From Diabrotica undecimpunctata (Eukaryota; Arthropoda; Insecta; Coleoptera; Chrysomelidae), in assembly GCF_040954645.1 (NCBI RefSeq), contig NC_092806.1, positions 1,364,001 to 1,428,000 of the forward strand: 64,000 bases of DNA, written 5' to 3'. A program made the position numbers and the translations under genes. Below are positions 34,006 to 44,965 of the stretch, one piece after another. Below the pieces are notes generated by a model that saw only the letters and a list, made by a program, of their open reading frames with translations, made no database searches and was not told the DNA's origin. Each line of letters begins with the position of its first letter. Position 1 is the stretch's first letter.

Positions 34006-36055
34006 ATTAAAAGATTTTTGGCCTTAGTTTTTGAAACCAAGTTTTTGGAGCCAATTTGAAAATAAACATTTTACTACAAATCATTAATTTACGCTTCTAT
34101 CTGCTAACAAAATACCTCTAAACAACTTCAAATACATTTAAAGAAAAAATAAACAAAGCATTTAAAATAAGTGCAAAGTAGCTTGTTCTTTGAAAGATAT
34201 AATAATTATTTTGAAAGAATAATATATTTACCTATAAATTCAATTACTAAGAATCTAAAAAGCTCATTTTGGTGCCCCCAAGCGGAGTTAAATTTATAAG
34301 AATCCAACTAAATTATTAGGTTTGGAATTAGTCCTCAATAAAATGAAGTTTACTGATCAAATAAAATACTATTTAATTTTGCATGTAATTGTCTAATGGA
34401 GAATTGTAAAAGTCCAGTTTTTTATATTTTACCACCTAGAAAATCTATAAATTCGTTTATCTATTTTATTTTTATTTGCATTACGACCATTTATTAAAAT
34501 AAACCGTTTTTGTTTGGAACTAATTAATTTATTTCTTCCACTAACAACAAATTTTCTAGATGAATATTAAATTTAAAAAATTTGAGAGTTATATTTCGAC
34601 CAGAAAGAAAGATCAGGCTATATTATAAGCCTTGGATAAGTGTGTTGACTGTTTTCACCGAACATATTTGTTATTTATTTATGTACTGTATTGGCAACAT
34701 TTAATCGACAATTGTCACTTTAATTTATTTTAAATTTTAGATTTTGAATACGTTATTTATTACATACACTAGGGTAGTTTGTTTTGCTAAACCAAATACC
34801 AATTTCAAAAGCTGGTTTCGAACTGACCACTCACTCTTTACAAGTCATTTAGCTGCCATTCGTATTATATCATTGGGTGATCCTTCTAGCTACCTCAAAA
34901 TAAAAAAGGTTACACATTTCTATAGATGTTATCTAACTCTTACATTGTTTGACTTAGTGTTTGCATTTTATAATTACAAATAATAATGTTTGTGCAAAAA
35001 TATAGTGGGTCAGGTATACATAATAGTCTCTTTTAATAAAAAATAATCATAAAGTGTATACTAGCCATTAGGAGAGACGATACACTAACCCAACCTCAAT
35101 TTGCTTGACATAAAGTGATTTAACTTCACGTTTGCTGTGAATATGTGCGTTTATTAGTATAGGTACTGTAAAGGTAATGTTGCATGCTTAAGGTAGACAA
35201 CCTTGCCTAAAGGTTTCGAAACTTTTGATTAGCGCGCTGAAAAGCTACAGCGTCTAGTTATGCAATAAGATGAATGCCAGACCGGGTCTAAGGGTGAGAG
35301 ACAGCCTTAGGACCGAACATTCTGAATATCGTGCAACTTTAGCAGTTTTTTCGGTAGAGAACGCAGTGGCGTAGGTGCAAAGTACTAGATTTTATTATAC
35401 CATTTGTTAAATATTATTGACAGTTTTTAAGAAATAATTTGAGATCTTTGTTAATCAAATAAAATTATGCACTTATTTCTAATGAACGTTGTATGGGTAA
35501 TACGTTAAGAATGAGAAGTGTAGAAATGCAGAATATGAAATATATTGAAATAAAAACGTATATGTACGTTAATATAATAAAATCAAGACTTTGTTGTTTT
35601 GAAATTACTATTTTACTGTTTTCTGCTGTTTTTTAAAGTTTCATTTGCAGCTTTTCCGAGATTGGCGACACTGTTTATCAGAAAAGTTTAACGCTGCATT
35701 GTGTGGGTTGATACAGAAGAATGTGGAGGAGAGACTAGTGGGAAATATAACTTTCATCTCTCTCTATTAAGTGAAAACATATTGTTAGTATGTCTTACTA
35801 CTTTTGTAATATTAACGATCAATATCCGTATCTGTAAAGATTATTTTTATACGAATTGTAGTTGATAATCAAGCAATCTGCTAGGGTTTTTGAGCCCGTT
35901 GAAGAAAAACCTCTGTAAATATAATGATAATTATAAGAAATCAGAAACTATGAAAGATCTAAAGAGCAAAAAAGTACCTTTTTTAGTTGACGGAAAACAA
36001 AGTTTCGTTTAATAAAGATTTCATTGGTCGTAAAATAAATTACATAAAGAAAGAC
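34006..36055. other. Long gene-free stretch
   Basis: 34010-35020 A+T-rich; a 79-codon plus frame at 34744-34983 has no recognisable domain. 35180-35400 is GC-richer (GCCAGACCGGGTCTAAGG) and could be a SINE or unique DNA; no Pol III boxes were convincing. Confidence 0.3.
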
Positions 36056-36060
36056 AGTAA

Positions 36061-36182
36061 GGATTTTATTTCACGTATAGTGCAACTGCTTATTCGCTTA
36101 TATATATTTCGTCTTAGCAGGACTCATCAGAGCGACTATTCAGATGCCCTGAACTTGAAAACAAATATTTTCCGTCAAGAGA
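36061..36182 (-). repeat. Hammerhead-bearing repeat, copy 1
   Basis: Shares colinear sequence with 52681-52805: GGATTTTATTT...GTATAGTGC at the left, GGACTCATCAGAG in the middle, and GCCCTGAAC-like...TTTTCC-TCAA at the right, with equal spacing. The middle string is the complement of a hammerhead core. It ends 10 bases from the inverted-repeat element at 36193. Confidence 0.7.
36094..36135 (-). ncRNA. Hammerhead ribozyme motif (candidate 1, best formed)
   Basis: Minus strand: stem I TCGCT pairs perfectly with AGCGA (36135-36131 with 36098-36094); core CTGATGA (36130-36124); stem II GTC/GAC with a 7-base loop; GAAA (36110-36107); a palindromic ATATATAT-type stem III; and cleavage triplet ATA before 36098. 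All invariant core bases are present. Short palindromic stem III is known from hammerheads of Penelope-like elements and retrozymes, which act as dimers. It would self-cleave the repeat's transcript. Activity is inference. Confidence 0.65.
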
Positions 36183-36192
36183 AATTTATGTT

Positions 36193-36907
36193 AATAGTAT
36201 ATTACTTTATGAGGCAGAAAAGCATGACTTTTCTTGACGCGCCCGATATTTTATTTAATTTAAATTTTTTTAAAAATATTTAATTTTAATTTTAATGACG
36301 TACAATTTAATGAGGCATTTTCAAAATTGAAAACGTGCAAAAATGTTCCCGACTCTTGATAAGCATTGGTAATTGTTGATGATACTGATGGTCGAGAACA
36401 ACTTTCAGCAACTTTCATTCCCGATGTTGGCAAATCATGAGGGTTTAAAATTTTTTGAGCATTATCGTTCTTATCGGACTTGGAAGGCCCCAAACGTGCT
36501 ACTGCATCATTAGCTGCGGACTCAATTTCGTTTAGGTTTTCCATTTTCGCACTAAATTTGCGCTTGCGGTTGCAACAACAATAAGCTGTCTTTAATAATT
36601 GCAAACAACTGTCAAACAACTGTAACCAGGGAGACGCAAATCCCACCGACAACTTAATTATTTTAATTTCTAACATCTAGACGACTTTGATAGTTGTCAC
36701 AGTTAATTTCGAGTAAAAATAGCGTATGAATTGTACTATTTATGGTTGAAAATTGCTACGTTTAAAGAAAAAATAGTATACTTTATTCGGCAAAGAAGCG
36801 ACTTTTCTTGACTTGCCCTCTATTATGCGCCTCACTTCGTTCGGCGCGTAATATCGGGCGCGTCAAGAAAAGTCATGCTTCTCCGCCTCATAAAGTAATA
36901 TACTATT
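36193..36907. mobile_element. Non-autonomous element with 58-bp inverted ends, probably Crypton (tyrosine recombinase) derived
   Basis: 36193-36250 and 36850-36907 are inverted repeats, 58 bp with two mismatches (AATAGTATATTACTTTATGAG ... CTTGACGCGCCCGATATT). A third, diverged copy lies at 36772-36833 in the orientation of the left end, so the right 136 bases fold into a long hairpin centred on TCACTTCGTTC. The interior holds the short ORF described at 36260-36544. Classical Cryptons lack terminal inverted repeats, so the link rests on the ORF only. Confidence 0.6.
36260..36544 (-). pseudogene. Tyrosine-recombinase-like ORF reduced to N- and C-terminal ends
   Basis: Minus strand ATG at 36544: MENLNEIESAANDAVARLG, PSKSDKN, then ILNPHDLPTSGMKVAESCSR, PSVSSTITNAYQESG, VFNFENASLNC. 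The start resembles the N-terminus of insect Crypton-type recombinases ('E---A--A---LLP-KS---Y') and the end resembles their Ser/Asn-rich tail ('FNF-N---NC'). The central SAM-like and catalytic R-H-R-Y domains are missing, as expected for an internally deleted derivative. About 95 residues versus roughly 350-400. Family assignment is from memory of the pattern. Confidence 0.4.
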
Positions 36908-37017
36908 TTTATTAACTTATTATTGTTTTATTATTATTATATCATTAGTTTATTAAGACTTTCTTTAGATTCCCATATCGTATAAATTTATCGACTGTTT
37001 TGCACCTACTCATACCA

Positions 37018-37800
37018 TCAATGAAGAAAAGAACGCTTCAATGGAATAAAGATTAAAAAGATTGGACCATTGATGATTGGAATCAGGTAAATAACATTAA
37101 TTAACATTGTTTTTCTTTTATGTAGTTTACAATTGATCAATTTGTCCACGATTCTAAAATAATAATAATATTCTAGGTTTGGATGGATAGAACTGAATTT
37201 GTCAGGAGAAGACCTGGGGAAAAATACAAACCAGATTATATTGTAAGGACGGTAAAGCACCCTTTGAGCATCATGGTATGCTCTATCATACGCAGTCAAG
37301 GAACTAGTAGACTCTCCATTACCGAAAGAACAATGAAGCCTTGCCACAAGGCAAAAACAACCTTGTTACAAAATTACTTACTGACAACCAGATAACGGTG
37401 CTATACTAGCATGACAATTTGCCACATCTAAATCCAATAGAAAATCTTTGGAAGCTAATGGAAGAAAAAAAATTCTGATGAAATTACAACCACAAAGCGT
37501 TAACTGATCGAGCGCTTAACAGCAGTATGGCACAGGAGTGGAAAAATTTAACAAAGTTGCCAGAAATGCATAGAAAGTATACCAAGAAGATGACAGGCCA
37601 TTGCTGCAAAGAATAATACTATGAATTATTAGGTTTAAGGCATAATTTTAAAAGGTTTTCGTGTAATACTAATTTCTTTTTTTATATTTGTAAACTTTAC
37701 AAGGTTCTTATACTAAACTACATACCATTATCAAACAAAAAGTAAAATTTTATAGGGTGGTAATAATTTAATCACCCACTGTATATGTATAAAGATGACT
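37018..37800 (+). pseudogene. Second Tc1-like transposase relic with intron and one terminal repeat
   Basis: Plus strand: KRTLQWNKD, stop, KDWTIDDWNQ (37025-37086), intron 37087-37176, VWMDRTEFVRRRPGEKYKPD, YIVRTVKHPLSIMV (37177-37277), GTSRLSITERTM, decayed second Asp region, DNLPHLNPIENLWKLMEEK near 37400-37465 (third catalytic region), LTKLPEMHRKY, then GGGTGGTAATAATTTAATCACCCACTGTA at about 37755-37790, whose outer part has the CAGTGGGTG form of a Tc1 terminal repeat. The helix-turn-helix half and left end are gone. Confidence 0.85.
37087..37176 (+). other. Candidate intron in the second Tc1-like transposase
   Basis: Coding sequence DDWNQ is followed by GTAAAT, 90 bases in all, ending ATTCTAG, then VWMDRTEF in frame (phase 0). 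An alternative acceptor TTTTATGTAG lies at 37125 but would not keep the frame. The site is the same codon as in the copy at 10611-10711. Confidence 0.7.
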
Positions 37801-38925
37801 ACATTGGTCAAAGCTGTTCTATTTTTGTAAATATTTTCTATTGGCTTATTTTTATTTCGTTGACTAAAGACAAAATCTTTCGTTTCTAATGTGCTGATGA
37901 CAGAAACTTTTTTCTTGTCTTTACTGTCATTTCTTAGACAAGGAACTTTCCTTATCTAAGGTCATTTCATTGACATAATTAAAATATCATTTCAAAAACG
38001 ACGTCACGACGTCGTTCATCCGGATCGATAGGACTAGTCAATAAGTGCTCTGTACCCAAATGCAGTTTTATTTAATACTGTACTTATATGTCATCAATGA
38101 ATTAAGAAAACAAGACAATTTGTATAATGTATACCTATTCTCGATTTTAGAACAAATTGATTACAACAATAAAGTCAAATATAACGCATTTTTTTAAATT
38201 ATGGTTTATTCCAATTAAATAAGAACTTAGCAAGAGTCTATTACATATTTTTTATGGTTTAAAGAAAACATTTAATGTGTATGTATTAAATTCTTTCTTT
38301 GCTTTTTCACAGTCTCATTTTCTACCAATTTGAAAGTAATTTTAAATACATAATTATTGTAATAAATCGCATAGCTAGTCAATTATGTTAAGCCTATAAA
38401 GAAAATTGGAACAATATATCTTTGGTCTGTTTTATCTAGATAATTTGTGCAAACGTGTTATTAGAACATAATTATTTGAATTACTTTACATAGTTATAAA
38501 CAAGGTACTTAATCTTGCAATTTTGTCATCATCGATCCGAACTAAAAGAACTTATAGTTGAGCGTATAGTATTACCAGCAGCTAATACTGTATACAGAAG
38601 TTTATAGATTTAAGAATCGTCAATAAATTCTTCTAAACAACTATAATTTATTTAACAAACATGTCTTTTGATTAGGGCGGTTAGTATTCGCCAAAATAAT
38701 AATAAAATAATTAATCTTAATTAATATTTATTGTCATTTAAACTCATTAGCGCCAATGGTTGTCAAATGGCTTTGATATTAATATTGTTTATCTGTTGTA
38801 TCCATTGTATTTTTAACATTCAAGTGTTGTCCCTAGACTTCTTTACATTAATTGAGATTTTATGGGTCTTTCTTGCAGCTTCGTATAGTTTACACTTAGT
38901 TTAATATGTTTTATGGAAAGAGTTT
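37801..38925. other. Spacer
   Basis: A+T-rich. ACGACGTCACGACGTCGT near 37999 is a short GC-rich palindromic string (two ACGTC units). No gene recognised. Confidence 0.3.
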
Positions 38926-38929
38926 TTTT

Positions 38930-39570
38930 GCAATTTTAGTACATTGATGACTCAGTTCAGCTCCGAAAGAGGTATTTATGGGTTAACTTATTTTGTCCCA
39001 GAAGCAATCGCTTTATTCTCACTTGGTGAGGCCTGTTCGATGTTGATTGGAGCCACGATTACACTAATTGTTTAGTTTCTTTTTAATTATTTTGCGATGC
39101 TCTCCACATTTTTCGCACTAAACACTTTAGATTTGATTTCAGCTTTAAAACACAAGAGTCCTGCTAGAGGATGCCGAAAGGGCTAGTTGGTCTGCTTGGT
39201 CATTTTTTTTATATCAGAATGTGATGGGAGAAATATAAAGTAGACGGCTTTCTTTTTTCGTTTAGATTTGCTATATTTAATTTGATCTGTGAGGGGCTGG
39301 ATTATTGCCATATAAATGGTTGATAGCCTAAAATGAGCTAAGCAAATCGATAATTAATATAGACAGGGACTACTTCGACTCTTTAATATTGATACGTGCT
39401 TGCAATATTGCATTTAACTCTGCAGAGTATGAGGAATTTGAATGTAAGGCGTGAGGATGGTTGCACTAACACCGTCTGATGATTTGGTTGCATCAGTGTA
39501 TATCTTATAGTAATTTTAATAAGTTTCCATGACAGCTTTATAGGGTCTGTTCTGGTTCTCCTTTTTTGTA
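38930..39570 (-). pseudogene. Non-LTR retrotransposon RNase H domain and C-terminus
   Basis: Minus strand from 39560: KIYTDATKSSDGVSATILTP near 39495-39440 (first Asp of RNase H), decayed Glu region at 39420, then FIFLPSHSDIKKM near 39235-39200 (the 'W-PSH-GI-GNE-AD' block, largely lost), FRHPLAGLL, and SWLQSTSNRPHQVRIKRLLL, GQNKLTHKYLF near 39060-38980 (the 'RLRIGHT-LTH-YL' segment of I/R1/Jockey-type proteins). RNase H removes the RNA template during insertion. Numerous stops. No RT is attached. Confidence 0.7.
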
Positions 39571-41700
39571 TATAGGGTGTCCAGAAAATTTTCAATTCAC
39601 CTGTACGAAAATGCTTCAAAGGGAGCTAGAGCTTTTTGAAGATGGCTGATTGTCATTAGTTTTTTTTTTAATATCTCCAGAACGCTTCTATTTAGAAAAA
39701 CTAAAACTGGTACGATTATTTATCCTCCAGAGTTAAATCGATTCCAATAGCTGAGAATTTCTAGTACCGGTCATACGCGTCCATTTTGGGTAGGTCAACG
39801 GTTATTTAAACGCATATCTTTTTTTTTTATTTAACTTTTAAATATTTGTAATGCTAAATTATTAAATTCTCAGGTATTCTAGTACCAAAAAGGTACTCGT
39901 ACTATAAGTCTGAATACACTGTTTTCTAGAACGATCGATTTGAAAATTTTTCGTTTTTTCGTGATGAAAGTTAAATTAATAGGTACCGTTCGCGTCATAA
40001 AAAACTGGTACAACTCTTATAACCAAAAATCGTGTTTTTTAAGTTGTGTACGTTGATCTTGTCACATGTGTCATTCTAATTTCTAGGGCACTGTTGCCAG
40101 TTCAACGAAAATATTATATGAAACCAGCTAAAAGCAGGGCTGTGCGACAGACCGCCAGTTTTGAGAATACTAAAAACTAAAACATTATCGAGCATTCTCT
40201 ATCAGTCAGTCACATTTATTTAAACATACATAAAAAATTCTCCTATTACTATTGTAATTTTCCATAATCTCAATTAAGTACCCACACATTGATTTGTGTT
40301 TTATTATAATTTATGAAAATATTTCAATTCAAAAATAATGATAATCAATCTAATAAATTAATATAATAAAACATTACAGTGAGATTTTGGATTGTAACTG
40401 TCACGTTTTATAAAGCGTTTTTTCGTCCCGGATATTTTATAGGTTATAATACGTAGGATAAAGTATAATGTTAATTTTTCACATTTATTGTTCTTGTAAT
40501 AAATAATAATTTAATCTTGGTAGTTTGCCTGTTACTAAACTTATTGACAGAAAATACAGTTCGTGTTCGGTAGGTAATTGAAGTATAAAATTACAGTAGA
40601 TGCATTCCAATGTTCCCTTCAAACATTTTGGATATTAGCTCAACCTAATCTTTGGTTATTTAGTTTATTAGATACAGTTTTTTGTTTTTAATGATAAAAA
40701 TAATACCTATCTAAAAACTTCATACATTTTTGAACGTTATTTTTTATATTTAGATTTTGTGCAATTCCGTTATCTGTGATGGCAACAACGAATTGATTCA
40801 CGGACCATTGTATCCAGTCTGAACACAGGTTTACATTGGAAAAAAAAAGTGTACCAGTTTTATATGACGGGAAGTGTACCATAATTTATTTTAGAACGTA
40901 TTTTTTGTTTTAATATATTGCAGCATATAATTCGTAAAAAAATTTTGGAAAAAGAAGCAAAAAATCAAATTAAAACAAAATTTTTTTAAGGTTTTTAAAA
41001 ACAAAGTATTTATTACGATGGAACGAAACTAACACAAACGAACAAGTATCAAATATAAATAGTTACAAAAGATTCTCAATTTGATAACCATTCTTGCAAA
41101 AATTTGAAAGTTATTTCTAAATTTGTTGCAAGCATCTTGTTTCCTTAGCCAAAGTTGTACACGATTTTGTGTCGGAACGGAATAAACATGTATACTTAAC
41201 GCTTTCATGTATATATATAATAACGGATTTATTACGGCTGCCGCCGCTTCTCCGCCCCCAATTTCCATCTTTTTCTGTCATATGTAGTTGCCTCTTAACA
41301 CAATAATAGCAAGCATTCAAATCCTGTGGCCTTGTTAGCTAAGCAACTGGACCGTCTCTTACAATCCAGTGGTCTTCAATAGTTATTATCAAAAAAGTCT
41401 GTTACATTCCTGCGAAGTTGGACCTGATAGCCGTCATGTAGAAACCATAAGTTCTGCCGACTTTTTAAAAGCACATTATCCATCAAATCAGGTAACACAT
41501 TTTGCAGAAAATGTAAGTAATCAGCAACATTTAAACGAGCAGGCTATTCTACAGGTCCAAGTAGATAATCGTCAACTACTCTTATTAAGACATTTATGCT
41601 AAATCGATGCTGATGCTTAAATTCTTGAAAAACGTGGGGATTTTCACCAAAGTAAGAATAGTAATGTTCATTATGAATATTAAAAATTTTATTTTTTATC
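39571..41700. other. Gene-free stretch beginning with a transposon-end motif
   Basis: TATAGGGTGTCCAGAAAA at 39573 looks like a transposon end, and the region to about 40030 (CTAGTACCGGTCATACGCG at about 39760; GGTACTCGTAC) resembles dispersed repeat DNA, but no opposite end is visible. 40030-41700 has several short frames without domains, including minus frames at 41029-41320. Confidence 0.3.
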
Positions 41701-41714
41701 AATCTTCACCGCAA

Positions 41715-41935
41715 AAAAAAATGTATCTGAAAAAATGTGTATTTTGATTTTTTTGATTTTGTAACCACTTAAATCTCCCTGTAGCATTGCCATATTTTCT
41801 ACTGCTTAATAATTTTCTTTTGTACGTTCTCTCCATTTTGATTGACATTTTTAAATTTGTAACAAAAATTATAAAATAATTTCTGGAACGTACGTAACGT
41901 CGGGTTACATTGATCACTTGATCAATGTCACCCCA
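41715..41935 (-). pseudogene. pogo/Tigger-like transposase N-terminus with terminal repeat
   Basis: Minus strand ATG near 41843: MERTYKRKLLSSRKYGNATG, resembling the 'M-R-YKRK---R-Y' start of pogo-type (Tc1/mariner superfamily) transposases before their CENP-B-like helix-turn-helix. About 70 bases upstream lies an inverted pair (41902-41933) beginning GGGGTGACATTGATCA on this strand; a similar string recurs at 42185-42201 in the same orientation. Only about 50 codons remain. Weak on protein sequence alone. Confidence 0.35.
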
Positions 41936-42329
41936 TTCAATACTATCCGCTATCTAAAAAGCTGGCGTTAGTTAAAATACTAGATACTTAAAATTACTAA
42001 TGCAGAACCATACAAAACAATTTTATTACACTAGAAATACCGAACTTACCTCCGTCTTTTCTCTGCCACCACAAGAAATGAGTATTGCCACGTGCATAAA
42101 CAAGTTTACATTATTGCCGGTCGTATGTACATATTATGTAATACAACAACAAGTGATCAATGTCACTTTCGGGAAATCAATCTCACCCCATTTTACCGTA
42201 CATTTATCGATTGTTTGATTCTAAATTCTAGCCATAATTATGTAGTTGATGGCCTTTTTCGATTTCTCCAATTTGGTGTAGTGTAGTCATTTCGATGTTT
42301 TTGGCCAGCTGTGCTCTTACAAGCGCCTT

Positions 42330-42610
42330 ATGTTCCCATACCGTATCAATTGTCTTAACCCATATTCTTACAGATGTCATGTGTATTCGATTCGTGCATC
42401 GCCTAATTCTATTATTCAGTTACACTTTTCAATCAATGTGTGTTGTACATTATTGCAAACAAAAAATACCATAACTAGATTTTCAAACATTTCGATTCGA
42501 AGTATAGAAGAAAACATTTTCAATCTAAAAAGGTTAGGAAGGCCTTGTAGCCTTGCAGGAAGCGTTTGTATTTTAAATGTTTCGTCAAATGACAGAGTTG
42601 ATAATTCTAA
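42330..42610 (+). pseudogene. Possible mariner-like helix-turn-helix fragment
   Basis: Plus-strand 94-codon frame with TKNTITRFSNISIRS and FNLKRLGRPCSLAGS, which resembles the 'TI-R-V--F---GS--N-KR-GRPRS-R' segment joining the DNA-binding domains of mariner-type proteins. Spacing is irregular and no catalytic domain follows, so the call is tentative. Confidence 0.3.
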
Positions 42611-42614
42611 ATAG

Positions 42615-43120
42615 TATAGTTTTTATTATAAAAATACGTTTCAATAAGTAATTTTGGAAATATTACTTGTAGAATATAAGAAAAGCAATAAACTTTTATT
42701 TCACAATATAATTAATGACTAGCGTTGCGTAAACGCCAAGAATCACTATTATTACGCAAATATTATTTTAATGAATAGTTTTACACACTTAATTAACAAA
42801 TAATATAAAACAGCCATCACGATAAGTGGTAATTACCCTATTTCTAGTTTGTAGGAAATGTTGTCTGGAAGTGATACTTATCGTAGACAGTGGTTTTTAT
42901 AAATTTATCATCTCAATATGAACATCAATCTTAGTAAGCAGAATTTTTTTTATTATCTAATCTTTACCTAATCTATAATGTAAATTGTATAATTTTTTAA
43001 CAGTAAAAATAGTTACTTTTTGGTAGCCATTTAAGAACTGCATAAATAATTTAGTTATGTGATTTTTTTACGTATATTGATCGTTGTGAAAATCTATATG
43101 CCTTACTTCAGCTGATCATG
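42615..43120. other. Spacer
   Basis: A+T-rich, nothing recognised. Confidence 0.3.
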
Positions 43121-43124
43121 TAGG

Positions 43125-43286
43125 ACAAAGTAAAGGGAAGAAGTTGAAGTCGAAGACGAATATTTTCATCGTTAAGAAATTGTCGTGAATGGTTTAGTTG
43201 TAGCTATATTAAGTTATTTAATTTAGGCCGGCAGTATCAAAGACAAAAATAGCTGTAGTGATCCGCCAGGAGATGACACAGTAAGA
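43125..43286 (+). pseudogene. Non-LTR retrotransposon 3' tail (family D, copy 2)
   Basis: Plus strand: GRS, stop, SRRRIFSSLRNCREWFSCSY, IKLF, a frame change, RPAVSKTKIAVVI, then GTAAGAAGAAGAATT. It aligns residue for residue with the tail nested in the Tc1 relic at 10169-10323 (SWLRNLREWYECSSIQLFRA; KVKIAVMVANLR). More decayed than that copy, and like it ends in a GAA tract. Confidence 0.7.
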
Positions 43287-43339
43287 AGAAGAATTAGCAT
43301 AACATTGTTGCTATGTTACTATACCCTCTCTACAGCCTT

Positions 43340-44052
43340 TTTTCTCTTTCATATTTCTCGCAATCATGCAATGTTCTAACGGTTTTCTATTTGGAGCATC
43401 AATACAACCACACCCCTCAGCGTTATCTTCTTTCTTAACCCTAGAATACGGGTCATTTGTAAATTTTACGACGCTCCTAAAACATCGGGCTTTTTCGCCT
43501 ACTCTTGTTTATGGGTTTGTGGTTTGTTACTTGGTAGTTTTGTTATTTTCAACAATGCATGAGGAAGTAAAAATCGTAAAAGAAACTAGAAAGCCATCCA
43601 TAATCCATAACTATAATGAAATCAAAGCAGGTATAGACACCTTCGACTAAATGTCTTCTAATATGAGTTCCAGAAGAAAAACAATGAGGAGGCGTCTTCA
43701 ATAGAATGATAAAAATGGTCAACATAAAGCCTTACGTTCGTAATACTTTTAATGTTTAAGAAAAGCGACAAACCTTTCTCCAGATATCAATATATAATTA
43801 AGTGAAGCCTTTGTCTTGCAAAACTGTGGATGCTAAACATATACAACACCACAGGTTTAGGTCAAAATATTCGCCAAACACAGCTTAAATCCTTAACAGA
43901 ACTAAAGAAGATGATGCAAGTAAAAAAATAGGAAAAGAAGATTTGTTTTCATTATCGAAGCAAAAAAAAACGCATGACCAGCAACACCGCGAGGAGTGCA
44001 AGAAGCCAATTTGCGGAGAACTCCAAGGAGATATTTGTACCCAATATTCCTA
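43340..44052 (+). pseudogene. piggyBac-like transposase C-terminal relic
   Basis: Plus strand: SPTLVYGFVVCYLVVLLFST, MHEEVKIVKETRKPSIIHNY, NEIKAGIDTFD, stop (43500-43650), MSSNMSSRRKTMRRR, then long decay, and QHREECKKPICGELQGDIC near 43985-44040, the terminal cysteine-rich domain. These correspond to the third catalytic Asp (VDTFDQM block) and the DNA-binding tail. The upstream two thirds is absent or unreadable. Confidence 0.8.
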
Positions 44053-44955
44053 AAAATAACACAATATGTTTATTTTATAGTTGTATGCTTTTGTTTTTAT
44101 ACTAAGAACCTTATTTTTTTCCATATAATGAATAAAAAATTCAAAATAATAAAATATAGGCTTTTTTCTATGGAGTAGTAAAATTTACGATAAGTACTAT
44201 ATTTACCTTTGGCAAAAACGGTTCCGTATTCTAGATTAAGCTAATTCCACACTCTTGTCTTATTGTCACCAAATTTTTGCATGCGAAATTTGCACCGCTG
44301 CTTCATAAGAAAATAGGTATAATGAAGACCTGTAACGAAAACATTTGGACGCTTATGGAGTAATTTATTTTTCATTAAAAATCCGTCTGCCATTTACGCA
44401 GATACAAATAACCAGTAATATTTCATTTATACTCAAATTAATGGTACAAAACACCATCTAATTTAAAATAGGTTACAACACACACATACACACAAAACGT
44501 AAAATTAAATTATAAATGAGATTTTTCCGTGAGCTGTGGTTACCCCGAGACAGACATATCATGCACCTCATAAGTGGTGCAATAATGATGAAACTGCACA
44601 TTCAAATTAATAATAATGTTTTACGGAAGATTAGATTTAAATCGTGAAATCGTGTTGGTCTTGGAGAAACAAAATATTGCTCTAACACATGTTATGTCGC
44701 ATATCAGTGATGGCTCATGGAGTCAGCAAACGGGCTTAAGACAATATTAAAATTACTATTTATAACCAACTAGATAAATGAAACAAGAGTTTCTATTTAC
44801 TGTTTTTGATAAACTGCAGTTTTTAAATATCGGATATTATACATTTCAAATATTGCCTTTTCCTTTTCCATTATCGGTTTTTCCTCGTATATATTTAGAA
44901 ATACAAAAATTTGTAAATAATCGACGGCAGAGAAATCAGTAATTTTCTGTAATCT
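44053..44955. other. Spacer
   Basis: A+T-rich; no gene or repeat end recognised. 44956-44965 carries the left target duplication of the next element. Confidence 0.3.
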
Positions 44956-44965
44956 ATCTGGGTAA

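Noticed and set aside
37999..38020. ACGACGTCACGACGTCGT palindromic string
   Set aside because: Short, isolated and without partner; could be chance.
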